This document shows positions 1 to 6,590 of a stretch of 7,617 nt of DNA, one piece after another. The stretch is from Anaeromyxobacter dehalogenans (lineage in GTDB: Bacteria; Myxococcota_A; UBA9042; DTJE01): assembly GCA_020722625.1 (NCBI GenBank), contig DYKK01000161.1:1-7617 (forward strand). Reading direction: 5' to 3'. The notes beneath the pieces were generated by a model. That model was not told the DNA's origin, ran no database searches, and saw only the letters and a list, made by a program, of their open reading frames with translations. The position numbers were made by a program, and so were the translations under genes. The first letter of the stretch is position 1, and the number at the start of each line of letters is the position of its first letter.

Positions 1-323
1 CGGGCACGCACGCGGGCGACCCGACGCGCTCGTTGCGACCGAGCGACTGGCAGAGGGTCCCCTCGGGCGTCTCGATGCAGAAGCCGCCAAGGCACTCCGA
101 GTTGTCTGCGCACGGCCAGCCTTCCCCCCCCCGGGACGAGCGCGTCAGCCCTGTCGGCCTCAAAACCGTCCTCGGCCGGCCCCGGGCTCGCGTCGTCCTC
201 GCCCGGCGCGCCTACGTCCTTGCCCGCCGGGACGTCCGGCCCTCCGTCCGGTTCGGCCCCCAGGTCGGTCCCATGGATGTGAGTTCGGATGGTTGCGGAA
301 ATTGACGGGTTTTCTAGGCTCAC
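1..323 (-). pseudogene. partial acidic, cysteine-rich probable exported protein, frameshifted at a G9 run
   Basis: Reading away from hisD, one frame (from GTG at 323) is open and contains a Gly/Asp/Glu/Pro/Ala-rich stretch such as GAEPDGGPDVPAGKDVG and DDASPGPAEDGFEADRADAL, with strongly GC-ending codons from about 275 on. At 124-132 (nine Gs on this strand) the sense moves to another frame, which from 124 to position 1 reads EGWPCADNSECLGGFCIETP and then TLCQS and ACVP. Six bases before the edge it still has no stop. Removing one G would join the two into one protein. The pattern of acidic linker followed by C-x5-C-x4-C-x8-C resembles surface lipoproteins of Myxococcota-like bacteria. No signal peptide or lipobox is visible in any frame between hisD and the linker, and the first 16 or so codons after the GTG do not look coding. 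The gene may be a 5'-truncated remnant, a phase-variable gene, or an intact gene with an assembly indel. It continues beyond the window. Confidence 0.5.
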
Positions 324-330
324 GACGAAC

Positions 331-350
331 GGTCCCGCGGAAACGGAACC
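331..350 (-). other. small hairpin just after the hisD stop
   Basis: On the minus strand GGTTCCG and CGGGACC can pair (seven pairs, one of them G-U) around a 6-base loop, starting 3 bases after the hisD stop. There is no run of Ts after it, so it is not a standard intrinsic terminator. It may slow polymerase, protect the transcript end, or be chance in GC-rich DNA. Confidence 0.25.
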
Positions 351-353
351 CCG

Positions 354-1613
354 TCAGTCGCGGAGGCGGGCCAGGGCGGCCTGGGCGTGGGCGTGGAGGC
401 CCTCGGACCGGGCCAGGGTCGCGGCCGCGCGGGACAGGGGCGCGAGGTCCCGTGGGCCGGTGCGGACCACGCACGGAAAGCGCAGGAAGGACTGCACCGA
501 CAGGCCCGCCGTGAAGCGCGCGGCCCCGCCCGTGGGCAGGACGTGGTTGGTCCCGAGCACGTAGTCCCCCAGCACCTCGAACGTCGAGTGCCCCAGGAAG
601 GCGCACCCGAAGTGCCGGCACTCGGCGAGGAACGCCTCGGGGTCCTCGACCACGACCTCCAGGTGCTCGGGCGCCACGCGGTTGACCACGTCCGCGGCCT
701 GGGCCCGGTCTTCGACGCGGACGACGAGCCCGGCCCGATCCAACGCGGCCCGGGCCACGTCCGCGGTCGGAAGCGCGCCCGGGCGGGCCTCGACGCGGGC
801 CGGGACCGCCAGGGCCAGGCGCGGGTCCAGGGCCACGAGGATCGCCCGCGCCTCCACGTCGTGCTCCGCCTGGGCCAGCAGGTCCGCGGCCACCAGGTCC
901 GCGTCCGCCGTGTGGTCCGCGACCACCACCACCTCGGTCGGACCCGCGATCAGGTCCACCCCGACCCGGCCGAACGCCACGGCCTTCGCGGCCTGGACGT
1001 GGCGGTTGCCCGGACCTGCGATCACGTCCACCCGGGGAACGGCCCCGGTCCCCAGGGCCATCGCGGCCACCGCCTGCATCCCGCCGATCCGGAAGATGCG
1101 GTCCGCCCCGGCCAGGTGCGCGGCTGCGACCGTGACCGGCCTCGCCCCCGGCGAGCAGACCACCACCTCGTCCACCCCGGCCACCCGGGCCGGGACCACG
1201 GTCATCACCGCGGACGACGGCAGGGGATAGCGCCCCCCGGGGACGTACCCTCCCGCCCGCTCGACCGGCGTGGGCCACACCTGGATGCGGCTGTCCCCGA
1301 GCGGCCAGGCCATGCGCTCGATGCGCTCCATCCACCGCTCCGCGGCCTCGCGCACCCGGGCGATCGCCAGGTCCAGGGCCTCGCGCAGGTCCCGGGGCAG
1401 GCCCGCGACCGCAGCCTCCCGTTCCCCGCGCGACACCTCGAAGGGCTCCGCCTCCTGGAGCCCGTCCCACCGCGCCGCGAACCGCCGCACCGCCGCGTCC
1501 CCGTCCCGCGCCACCTCCTCGAACACCGCCAGGGCCCGCCGCAGGTCTTCCGGGTCGGGGCCCCGAGGAGCCAGGACCTCCGGTGACACTTCGTTGTAGT
1601 GCAATATTTTCAT
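354..1613 (-). CDS. hisD: histidinol dehydrogenase (HisD)
   Basis: Zinc enzyme that oxidises histidinol to histidine through histidinal, using two NAD+ (steps 9 and 10). The 419-residue product is full length (family about 420-435). Visible are GGYVPGGRYPLPSS (121-134), GPGNRHVQAAK (200-210), GPTEVVVVAD (224-233), zinc ligands Q248 and H251 (AQAEH), catalytic E316 and H317 (APEHLE), zinc ligand D350 (GDYVLGTNHVLPTGG), and a C-terminal His ligand, probably H407 in EGLHAH. The ATG at 1613 lies 5 bases after the hisAIE stop. It is preferred over an in-frame GTG at 1637, which would overlap hisAIE by 19 bases. The ribosome site is weak, so translation may depend on ribosomes finishing hisAIE. The start region is A/T-rich compared with the rest. 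Last gene of the pathway in the operon. Confidence 0.97.
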   Translation of the reverse strand: MKILHYNEVSPEVLAPRGPDPEDLRRALAVFEEVARDGDAAVRRFAARWDGLQEAEPFEVSRGEREAAVAGLPRDLREALDLAIARVREAAERWMERIERMAWPLGDSRIQVWPTPVERAGGYVPGGRYPLPSSAVMTVVPARVAGVDEVVVCSPGARPVTVAAAHLAGADRIFRIGGMQAVAAMALGTGAVPRVDVIAGPGNRHVQAAKAVAFGRVGVDLIAGPTEVVVVADHTADADLVAADLLAQAEHDVEARAILVALDPRLALAVPARVEARPGALPTADVARAALDRAGLVVRVEDRAQAADVVNRVAPEHLEVVVEDPEAFLAECRHFGCAFLGHSTFEVLGDYVLGTNHVLPTGGAARFTAGLSVQSFLRFPCVVRTGPRDLAPLSRAAATLARSEGLHAHAQAALARLRD

Positions 1614-1618
1614 TAGCG

Positions 1619-2842
1619 TTATCTTTCCCGTCCCCACAGCTCGGCCACGACCTCGTCCAGGTCCACCTCCCGCCTCGCGAGGTACGCGAGCAGGAAGTAC
1701 AGGACGTCCGCCGCCTCCCAGACCACGTCGTCGTGTCCCTTCGCGGTCAGGAGTTCATAGACCTCCTCGTTGAGTTTGCGCGGGATGCGGTCCTCCTTCT
1801 CGAACAGAAACGACGTGTACGACCCGGGTCGGGGCTCCCGCCGCCGGTCCACGACCACGTCGAACAGCGAGCGGAGGCTGAACTCCCGCTCTCCGGGGCC
1901 GAAGCAGGTGTAGGTCTTTCGGTGGCAGGCCACGCCGGTCTGATCGACCGTGAACAACAGCGCGTCCCGGTCGCAGTCCGCCTGGACCCGGACCAGGCGC
2001 TGGGGGTTGCCCGAGGTCTCGCCCTTGACCCACAGGGCATCGCGGGACCGCGAGAAATACACGCCACGGCCCTCGTCAATCGCGCGCCGCAGCGATTCCG
2101 GAGTCGAGTACGCGAGCATCAGGACCTGGCCCGCACGGTCGCGGACCACGGTGGGGACCGGACCCTTCGAGAAGTCCACGCACGCCACGAAGGCGTCCGA
2201 CACGTCCATCGCCCCCGTGTACAGGGCCATCCCGACCTGGACGTCCACGCCGGCGCGGTCCAGGGCCACGACCTCCTCGATGCCGCGCACCCCGCCCGCC
2301 ACGGTCAGGGGGAGGCTCGTCGCGGACCGCATCTCCCGCACGCGCTCCATCGGGAGGCCCTGCATCGTGCCCTCCGTCTCGACGAAGGTGCACAGGAAGC
2401 CCGACACGTCCGGGGCCAGGACCTGCATCTCCTCGATGGGCGAGCGCCCGGTGCGCGTGGTCCAGCCCTCGGTCACCACGTCCCCGTGCAGCGAGTCGAG
2501 CGCGGCCGTCACGCGATGGCGCGGCAGGCGCGACAGGAAGTCGCGCGAGGCCGCGGTCCCCACGATCAGGCGGGCGGCCCCGGCCCGCAGCAGGCGGCGG
2601 GCCTTGTCCTCCGTGCGGATCCCGCCCCCGACCCGGCAGCGCGCCACGCGGCAGACCTCGCGGATCAGGGCCTCGTTGTCCCCGGTCCCCATCGCGGCGT
2701 CCAGGTCAATGACCGCGACCTCCCCGACGCGGCCGAAGCGGCGCGCCAGGTCCAGCACGTCGTCGCGCTCGAGGACCTTCTCTCGGCCGTGGCGCAGCTG
2801 AACGGCCTTCCCGCCCATCAGGTCAATGCTCGGGATCAGCAT
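1619..2842 (-). CDS. hisAIE: HisA-HisI-HisE trifunctional fusion
   Basis: A 407-residue protein holding three consecutive pathway enzymes. Residues 1 to about 218 are the HisA barrel (ProFAR isomerase): IPSIDLMGGKAVQL with D8, IDLDAAMGTGDN (45-56), GGGIRT (72-77), and candidate catalytic D116 and T152. Residues about 219-325 are HisI (phosphoribosyl-AMP cyclohydrolase): SRSR (264-267), WVKGETSG (271-278), metal-binding DCDRD (289-293) and cysteines C290, C306 (ACH) and C313 (CF). Residues about 326-407 are HisE (phosphoribosyl-ATP pyrophosphatase): GSYTSFLFEKE (340-350), LNEEVYELL (357-365) and EAADVLYFLL (376-385). HisI-HisE fusions are common; HisA joined in front of them is not usual as far as I know. 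HisA and HisI meet with almost no linker. No stop or frame change occurs at either junction. The ATG at 2842 has the best ribosome site of the operon (GGAGGTG, 8-base gap). Chain order 4-3-2 is the reverse of reaction order. Confidence 0.95.
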   Translation of the reverse strand: MLIPSIDLMGGKAVQLRHGREKVLERDDVLDLARRFGRVGEVAVIDLDAAMGTGDNEALIREVCRVARCRVGGGIRTEDKARRLLRAGAARLIVGTAASRDFLSRLPRHRVTAALDSLHGDVVTEGWTTRTGRSPIEEMQVLAPDVSGFLCTFVETEGTMQGLPMERVREMRSATSLPLTVAGGVRGIEEVVALDRAGVDVQVGMALYTGAMDVSDAFVACVDFSKGPVPTVVRDRAGQVLMLAYSTPESLRRAIDEGRGVYFSRSRDALWVKGETSGNPQRLVRVQADCDRDALLFTVDQTGVACHRKTYTCFGPGEREFSLRSLFDVVVDRRREPRPGSYTSFLFEKEDRIPRKLNEEVYELLTAKGHDDVVWEAADVLYFLLAYLARREVDLDEVVAELWGRER

Positions 2843-2850
2843 GTCGGAAC

Positions 2851-2857
2851 CACCTCC
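2851..2857 (-). promoter_or_regulatory. strong ribosome binding site of hisAIE
   Basis: GGAGGTG directly follows the hisF TAG and lies 8 bases before ATG at 2842. It is a near-perfect complement of the 16S rRNA 3' end and the strongest site in the operon, so this fusion can be initiated independently of hisF. Confidence 0.8.
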
Positions 2858-3640
2858 CTACCCGGCGGAATCCTCGTCGTCCGGGGGCCGCACCGGCACG
2901 CCCAGGGCCCGCAGGCGTACCTTCACCTCCCGCACCGTCCAGCGGCCGAAGTGGAAGATCGAGGCCGCGAGCGCCGCGTCGGCCCGGCCCTCGCACAGGA
3001 CCGCCCGGATGTCCTCGACGCCGCCCGCGCCCCCGGACGCGATCACCGGGACCGGGACCGCGTCGGCCAGGGCCTGGTACAGGGCGAGGTCATATCCCCG
3101 CTGGACCCCGTCGCAATCCATCGAGGTCACGAGGAGTTCCCCGGCGCCCGCCTCGACCGCGCGGCACGCCCACCCCACCGCGTCCATCCCGGTGGGCCGG
3201 CGCCCGCCGTGCGTGAAGACCTCCCAGCCCCCCGAGGCCCGCGCCCGCGCGTCAATCGCCACGACCACGGCCTGCGACCCGAAGGCGGCCGCGGCGCGCG
3301 TGACGAGCCCGGGGTCCTCGACCGCGGCGGTGTTCACGGACACCTTCTCGGCGCCGGCGCGCAGGACCTCGGCCATGTCCTCGACCGTCCGGAGCCCGCC
3401 GCCCACGCCGAGGGGGATGAAGACCCGTTCCGCCACGGCCCGGACCACGCGGATCAGGATCCCTCGCGCCTCCGCGCTCGCCGTGATGTCCAGGAAGAAG
3501 ACCTCGTCCGCGCCTTCGCCCTCGTAGCGGGCCGCGAGCCCCACGGGGTCCCCCGCGTCCCGCAGGTCCACGAAGCGGGTGCCCTTGACCACGCGGCCGT
3601 CGCGCACGTCGAGGCACGGAATGATCCGTTTCGTCAACAC
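2858..3640 (-). CDS. hisF: imidazole glycerol phosphate synthase, cyclase subunit (HisF)
   Basis: Uses ammonia from HisH to convert PRFAR into imidazole glycerol phosphate and AICAR (step 5). The 260-residue (beta-alpha)8 barrel shows all the usual marks: RIIPCLDVRDGRVVKG (5-20) with catalytic D11, IPLGVGGGLRT (75-85), catalytic D130 in VVVAID, GGRRPTGMDAV (145-155), TSMDCDG (172-178) and IASGGAGG (200-207). These positions match the Asp11/Asp130 pair known from the Thermotoga enzyme. The start is GTG at 3640, preceded by AGGTGG with a 5-base gap; TTG at 3637 would give a TTGA overlap, but the longer form matches the family start better. hisF begins inside the end of hisH. Confidence 0.97.
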   Translation of the reverse strand: MLTKRIIPCLDVRDGRVVKGTRFVDLRDAGDPVGLAARYEGEGADEVFFLDITASAEARGILIRVVRAVAERVFIPLGVGGGLRTVEDMAEVLRAGAEKVSVNTAAVEDPGLVTRAAAAFGSQAVVVAIDARARASGGWEVFTHGGRRPTGMDAVGWACRAVEAGAGELLVTSMDCDGVQRGYDLALYQALADAVPVPVIASGGAGGVEDIRAVLCEGRADAALAASIFHFGRWTVREVKVRLRALGVPVRPPDDEDSAG

Positions 3641-4227
3641 GACAGCCACCTGTGGAGCAGGGCGAGCCCCGCCGACCCCGACTTTTCGGGGTGGAACTGG
3701 ACCGCGAGCAGGGCACCGACCTCCAGGGCTGCGGTGAAGCGGACCCCATGCTCGGCGGTCGCGGCCACCACGGAAGGGTCCGCTGGAACAGCGTGATAAG
3801 AATTCACGAAGTAAAAATATCCAGGCGCCAGGACCCGGCTGTCCCGCACCGTCTCGACCCGGTTGAACCCGACCTGGGGGACCTTGGCCGCCTGGAAGCG
3901 GACGACCCGGCCGGGGATGAGGCCGAGCCCGGGCACGCCCGGGGCCTCGTCGCTTTCGTCGAGGAGGACCTGCAAGCCCACGCACACCCCCAGAAACGGG
4001 CGGCCCGCTCGGATGTGGCGCGCCACGGCCCCGTCCAGGCCCCGCTCGCGCAGGGCCTCCATCACGGCCCCGAAGTGCCCCACCCCGGGCAGGACCAGGC
4101 GCCCGGCGTCCCCGGCCTCCGCCCCGCGGGCCGCCACGCGCACGCCCGCCCCGACGCGCGCCAGGGCCCGGGCCATGGATCCCGTGTTCCCCCCGCCGTA
4201 GTCCACGAGCGTCACGTCCGCGCTCAC
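3634..4227 (-). CDS. hisH: imidazole glycerol phosphate synthase, glutamine amidotransferase subunit (HisH)
   Basis: Hydrolyses glutamine and passes ammonia to HisF in the HisH-HisF synthase (step 5). The 197-residue product is a class I glutamine amidotransferase with the expected triad: nucleophile C82 in GVCVGLQ (80-86), and H179 and E181 in QFHPEKS (177-183). An N-terminal YGGGN (10-14), the PGVGHFG loop (47-53) and KVPQVGFN (115-122, where many members have KVPHMGWN) also fit. The start is GTG at 4227, overlapping the hisB stop as GTGA; another in-frame GTG is at 4215. The segment encoding GYFYFVNSYHAVP (about 3792-3830) uses mostly A/T-ending codons, unlike the rest of the operon. The gene overlaps hisF by 7 bases, which suits subunits needed in equal amounts. 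Confidence 0.95.
   Translation of the reverse strand: MSADVTLVDYGGGNTGSMARALARVGAGVRVAARGAEAGDAGRLVLPGVGHFGAVMEALRERGLDGAVARHIRAGRPFLGVCVGLQVLLDESDEAPGVPGLGLIPGRVVRFQAAKVPQVGFNRVETVRDSRVLAPGYFYFVNSYHAVPADPSVVAATAEHGVRFTAALEVGALLAVQFHPEKSGSAGLALLHRWLSC
3646..3651 (-). promoter_or_regulatory. hisF ribosome binding site inside hisH
   Basis: AGGTGG lies 5 bases before GTG at 3640, within the last codons of hisH, and supports GTG 3640 over TTG 3637 as the hisF start. Confidence 0.6.
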
Positions 4228-4811
4228 AGGGTCCCTTTCGTGCTCGGGACCTCGCCCGAGGCCCGCTCCTCGACGGCGACCGCCCCCTTCATCGCCTTGC
4301 CGAAGGCCTTGAAGATCGCCTCGGCCTTGTGGTGGTCGTTGCGGCCGTAGGGCATGGTCACGTGGACCACCGCGCGCAGGGCCTGGCTGAACCCGAAGAA
4401 GAACTCCTCGAGCAGCGCGACCTCGAGTTCCCCCACGAAACGCCCCGTGAACGGGGCCTCGAAGTGCAGGAGGGACCGGCCGCACAGGTCCACGGTCACG
4501 AAGGCCACGGCCTCGTCCATGGGGAACACGAAGAATCCCGCGCGGGCGATGCCGCGGCGCTCCCCGAGGGCCTGGTCGAAGGCCTGGCCGAGCGTGATCC
4601 CCACGTCTTCGAGCAGGTGGTGCTGGTCCACGTGGAGGTCCCCGGTCGCGTCCACGGTCAGATCGAAGAGCCCGTGCTTCGCGAAGGCCTGCAACAGGTG
4701 ATCGAGGAACCCGATCCCGGTCGAGACGCGCGATTCCCCGCGGCCGTCGAGGTCCAGAGTCACCGAGACCCGTGTCTCGGTCGTCTCGCGGTTCACGGTC
4801 GCGGTCCTCAT
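4224..4811 (-). CDS. hisB: imidazoleglycerol-phosphate dehydratase (HisB)
   Basis: Dehydrates imidazole glycerol phosphate to imidazole acetol phosphate (step 6), a manganese enzyme that in known members assembles as a 24-mer. The 195-residue protein is a full-length monofunctional dehydratase with no N-terminal phosphatase domain, unlike the enterobacterial fusion. Visible motifs are TGIGFLDHLL (31-40) and AKHGLFDL (44-51). The two metal-binding His-His-x-x-Glu signatures are HHLLED (H64, H65, E68) and HHKAEAIFKAF (H160, H161, E164). The C-terminus is the usual PSTKG. The first signature has Leu where most members have Thr after the two histidines. The ATG at 4811 overlaps the hisC stop as ATGA, implying coupled translation; a second ATG four codons upstream (4823) is possible but less well placed. 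The stop overlaps the hisH start. Confidence 0.96.
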   Translation of the reverse strand: MRTATVNRETTETRVSVTLDLDGRGESRVSTGIGFLDHLLQAFAKHGLFDLTVDATGDLHVDQHHLLEDVGITLGQAFDQALGERRGIARAGFFVFPMDEAVAFVTVDLCGRSLLHFEAPFTGRFVGELEVALLEEFFFGFSQALRAVVHVTMPYGRNDHHKAEAIFKAFGKAMKGAVAVEERASGEVPSTKGTL

Positions 4812-6580
4812 CGCCGCCCCCATTCCAGGAGGGTCGCGACCTCCTCGACGCGGCGGCCGACCTCGTCCGCCCCGGCCTCGCGCATCCTGCGGTCGTGCGC
4901 CTCCGGGTCCGCGCCCGGGGTCACGCACCCGACGGCCCAGTGCCCTGCCGCCACGGCGGCCCGCATGTCCGAGGTCGAGTCGCCGACGTAGGCCGCGAGC
5001 CTCGTCCCCAGGCGGCGCTGCGCGAGCAACAGACCCTGCGGGTCCGGTTTCAGGCGGGCCGGCCCCACGTCCTCGCGGGCCACGACCACGCGGAACAGGT
5101 GCTCCGCGCCGAATCTCCTGAGCGTCCACAGGGCCTCCGCCCGGGGCCGGGCCGTCACGATCCCCAGGGGGAAGCGCCGGGCCAGCCGCGCCAGGACCGC
5201 GCGCGGCCACAGCCATCGCTCGAGTTCCCGCAGCCCGGCGTGGTCCCGGTCCCCGAGGTAGAACCGCTGAAAGACCCGGCGCACGCGGGCCAGGGGGACG
5301 TCCACGCCTCGGGCGAGCAGGATCGCGCGCGTCAAGGCCCAGTCGTCCGGGGGGGCCTCCTCGTTCTTGACGCGATGGATGTCCTCGAACGACGGGCGAC
5401 CCCCGCCCAGGGCCTCCACGGTCCGGGCGACCGCGGTCCGGTACGACGCGGACACGTCCACCAGGACCCCGTCCAGGTCGAACAGGAGCGCTCGATCCCG
5501 GAACACCCGGCGGAGGGCGGCGAGCAGCCGGCGGGACTGGGCCGGGGTCCCGATGCCCAGGCGAAGGCAGCCCCGCGTCAGGGGGTCTGCGGAACGGTCG
5601 CGCACCAGGACGCCCTCGTCGCGCAACGCGTCGAGGACGCGCCCCGCCTCGGCCCCGAACCGGACCAGCAGGAAGTTCGCCCGCGACACGCGCCAGTCCA
5701 GGCCGAGCCGGTCCAGCCCCCGCTGCAGCACGATCCGTCCCCGCCCCACCTGCTGCACGTAGCGGCGGACGTGGGCCTCGTCGCGCAGGGCCGCGGCGAG
5801 GGCGCGAACGGCCAGGGTATTGACCCCGTAGGGGGACAGGACCTTGCGGACGTCCGCGACGGCCCGGGCCGGGCCCGCGACGACCCCGATGCGCAGCCCC
5901 GCAAGCCCGTACGCCTTCGAGAACGTGCGCAGGACCAGGAGGTTGTGGTGCCGGTGGACCAGGTCCAGCAGGTCCAGCCCCGCGAACTCGTGGTACGCCT
6001 CGTCGAGGAGGACCAGGGTCCCGACCCTGGCGGCCGCGCGGAGCAGGCGCTCGACGTCCGCCCGGCCGATGGCGGTCCCGGTGGGGTTGTTGGGGTTGAC
6101 CACGACCAGGATGCGCGGGGCCGGTGGGGCGGACAGACGAGACAGGACCTCGTCGAGCGGGAACGCCAGGGTCCCCGGCCGGTAGGGAACGCGCTCGATG
6201 CGAGCCCCCATCACCTGGGCGTCCACATCGAAGAGCGCGAAGGTGGGCGAGGGCAAGAGCAGCGTGTCGTCGGGTCCCAGGTAGGTCAGGTAGATCGTGC
6301 GGATGGCGTCGTCAATGCCGTTCGTGACCAGGACCTGGTCCGGGTCGAGCCCCAGGGTCCACGCAACGGTCCGCAGGATCCCCGAGTACTCGGGGTAGGT
6401 CGCGACCTCGTCCGCCGTGGCCTCGCGGATGGCCTCGAGCACCCGCGGCGAGCACCCGACCGTGTTCTCGTTGAAGTCGAGGCGCAACCGCCCGTGCCGG
6501 CCCTCGGTGGGCGGGTGGTAGGGGGTCATCCGGGCGACCTCGGGTCGGGTCCGCAGGGGATCGGGAACGTCGCGCCGCAC
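4808..6580 (-). CDS. hisC: HisC-HAD fusion: histidinol-phosphate aminotransferase plus probable histidinol-phosphate phosphatase
   Basis: A 590-residue protein with two domains. Residues 1 to about 360 are a fold-type I PLP aminotransferase of the HisC family: NEN (37-39), NPNNPTG (162-168), DEAYHEF (193-199), PLP lysine K222 in SKAYGLAGLRIG, and a late LRLGIGTP. It converts imidazole acetol phosphate and glutamate to histidinol phosphate. Residues from about 362 to 590 are a HAD phosphatase: motif I DLDGVLVD (D368, D370), motif II T476, motif III K511, motif IV GDSTSD (D534, D538). The start of this domain (DGVLVD, then SYR, then DW) resembles the HAD subfamily IA group TIGR01548, as I recall it. 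No other histidinol phosphatase is in the operon, so this domain is inferred to do that step. Start: GTG at 6580, 8 bases after the hisG stop, with GAGG 6 bases upstream. An ATG at 6529 also has a ribosome site but would remove conserved N-terminal residues (RPEVARMTPY). The stop overlaps the hisB start. Confidence 0.94.
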   Translation of the reverse strand: MRRDVPDPLRTRPEVARMTPYHPPTEGRHGRLRLDFNENTVGCSPRVLEAIREATADEVATYPEYSGILRTVAWTLGLDPDQVLVTNGIDDAIRTIYLTYLGPDDTLLLPSPTFALFDVDAQVMGARIERVPYRPGTLAFPLDEVLSRLSAPPAPRILVVVNPNNPTGTAIGRADVERLLRAAARVGTLVLLDEAYHEFAGLDLLDLVHRHHNLLVLRTFSKAYGLAGLRIGVVAGPARAVADVRKVLSPYGVNTLAVRALAAALRDEAHVRRYVQQVGRGRIVLQRGLDRLGLDWRVSRANFLLVRFGAEAGRVLDALRDEGVLVRDRSADPLTRGCLRLGIGTPAQSRRLLAALRRVFRDRALLFDLDGVLVDVSASYRTAVARTVEALGGGRPSFEDIHRVKNEEAPPDDWALTRAILLARGVDVPLARVRRVFQRFYLGDRDHAGLRELERWLWPRAVLARLARRFPLGIVTARPRAEALWTLRRFGAEHLFRVVVAREDVGPARLKPDPQGLLLAQRRLGTRLAAYVGDSTSDMRAAVAAGHWAVGCVTPGADPEAHDRRMREAGADEVGRRVEEVATLLEWGRR

Positions 6581-6586
6581 GCCCCC

Positions 6587-6590
6587 CCTC
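6587..6590 (-). promoter_or_regulatory. hisC-HAD ribosome binding site overlapping the hisG stop
   Basis: GAGG, followed by more Gs, begins inside the hisG TGA and lies 6 bases before GTG at 6580. A competing site, GAGGT at 6541-6537, lies 7 bases before ATG at 6529. Confidence 0.5.

Noticed and set aside
33..305. Plus-strand 90-codon open frame at the left edge
   Set aside because: No motif; it is opposite the minus-strand acidic and cysteine-rich frames, which show the better codon pattern.
302..330. Possible plus-strand promoter (TTGACG at 302-307)
   Set aside because: No convincing -10 box at 16-18 bases and no credible plus-strand gene follows.
331..350. Intrinsic terminator of the his operon
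   Set aside because: The stem is short with one wobble pair and no T run follows; kept only as a low-confidence hairpin.
160..1470. Minus-strand open frame of 436 codons overlapping hisD in another frame
   Set aside because: Almost entirely Gly, Arg, Pro and Ala, no domain, and it lies within hisD, which has all its catalytic residues.
1583..3796. Long plus-strand open frame of 737 codons opposite hisAIE and hisF
   Set aside because: It is antisense to genes with clear catalytic motifs and is rich in His, Arg, Gly and Pro with no recognisable domain; long antisense frames are expected in GC-rich coding DNA.
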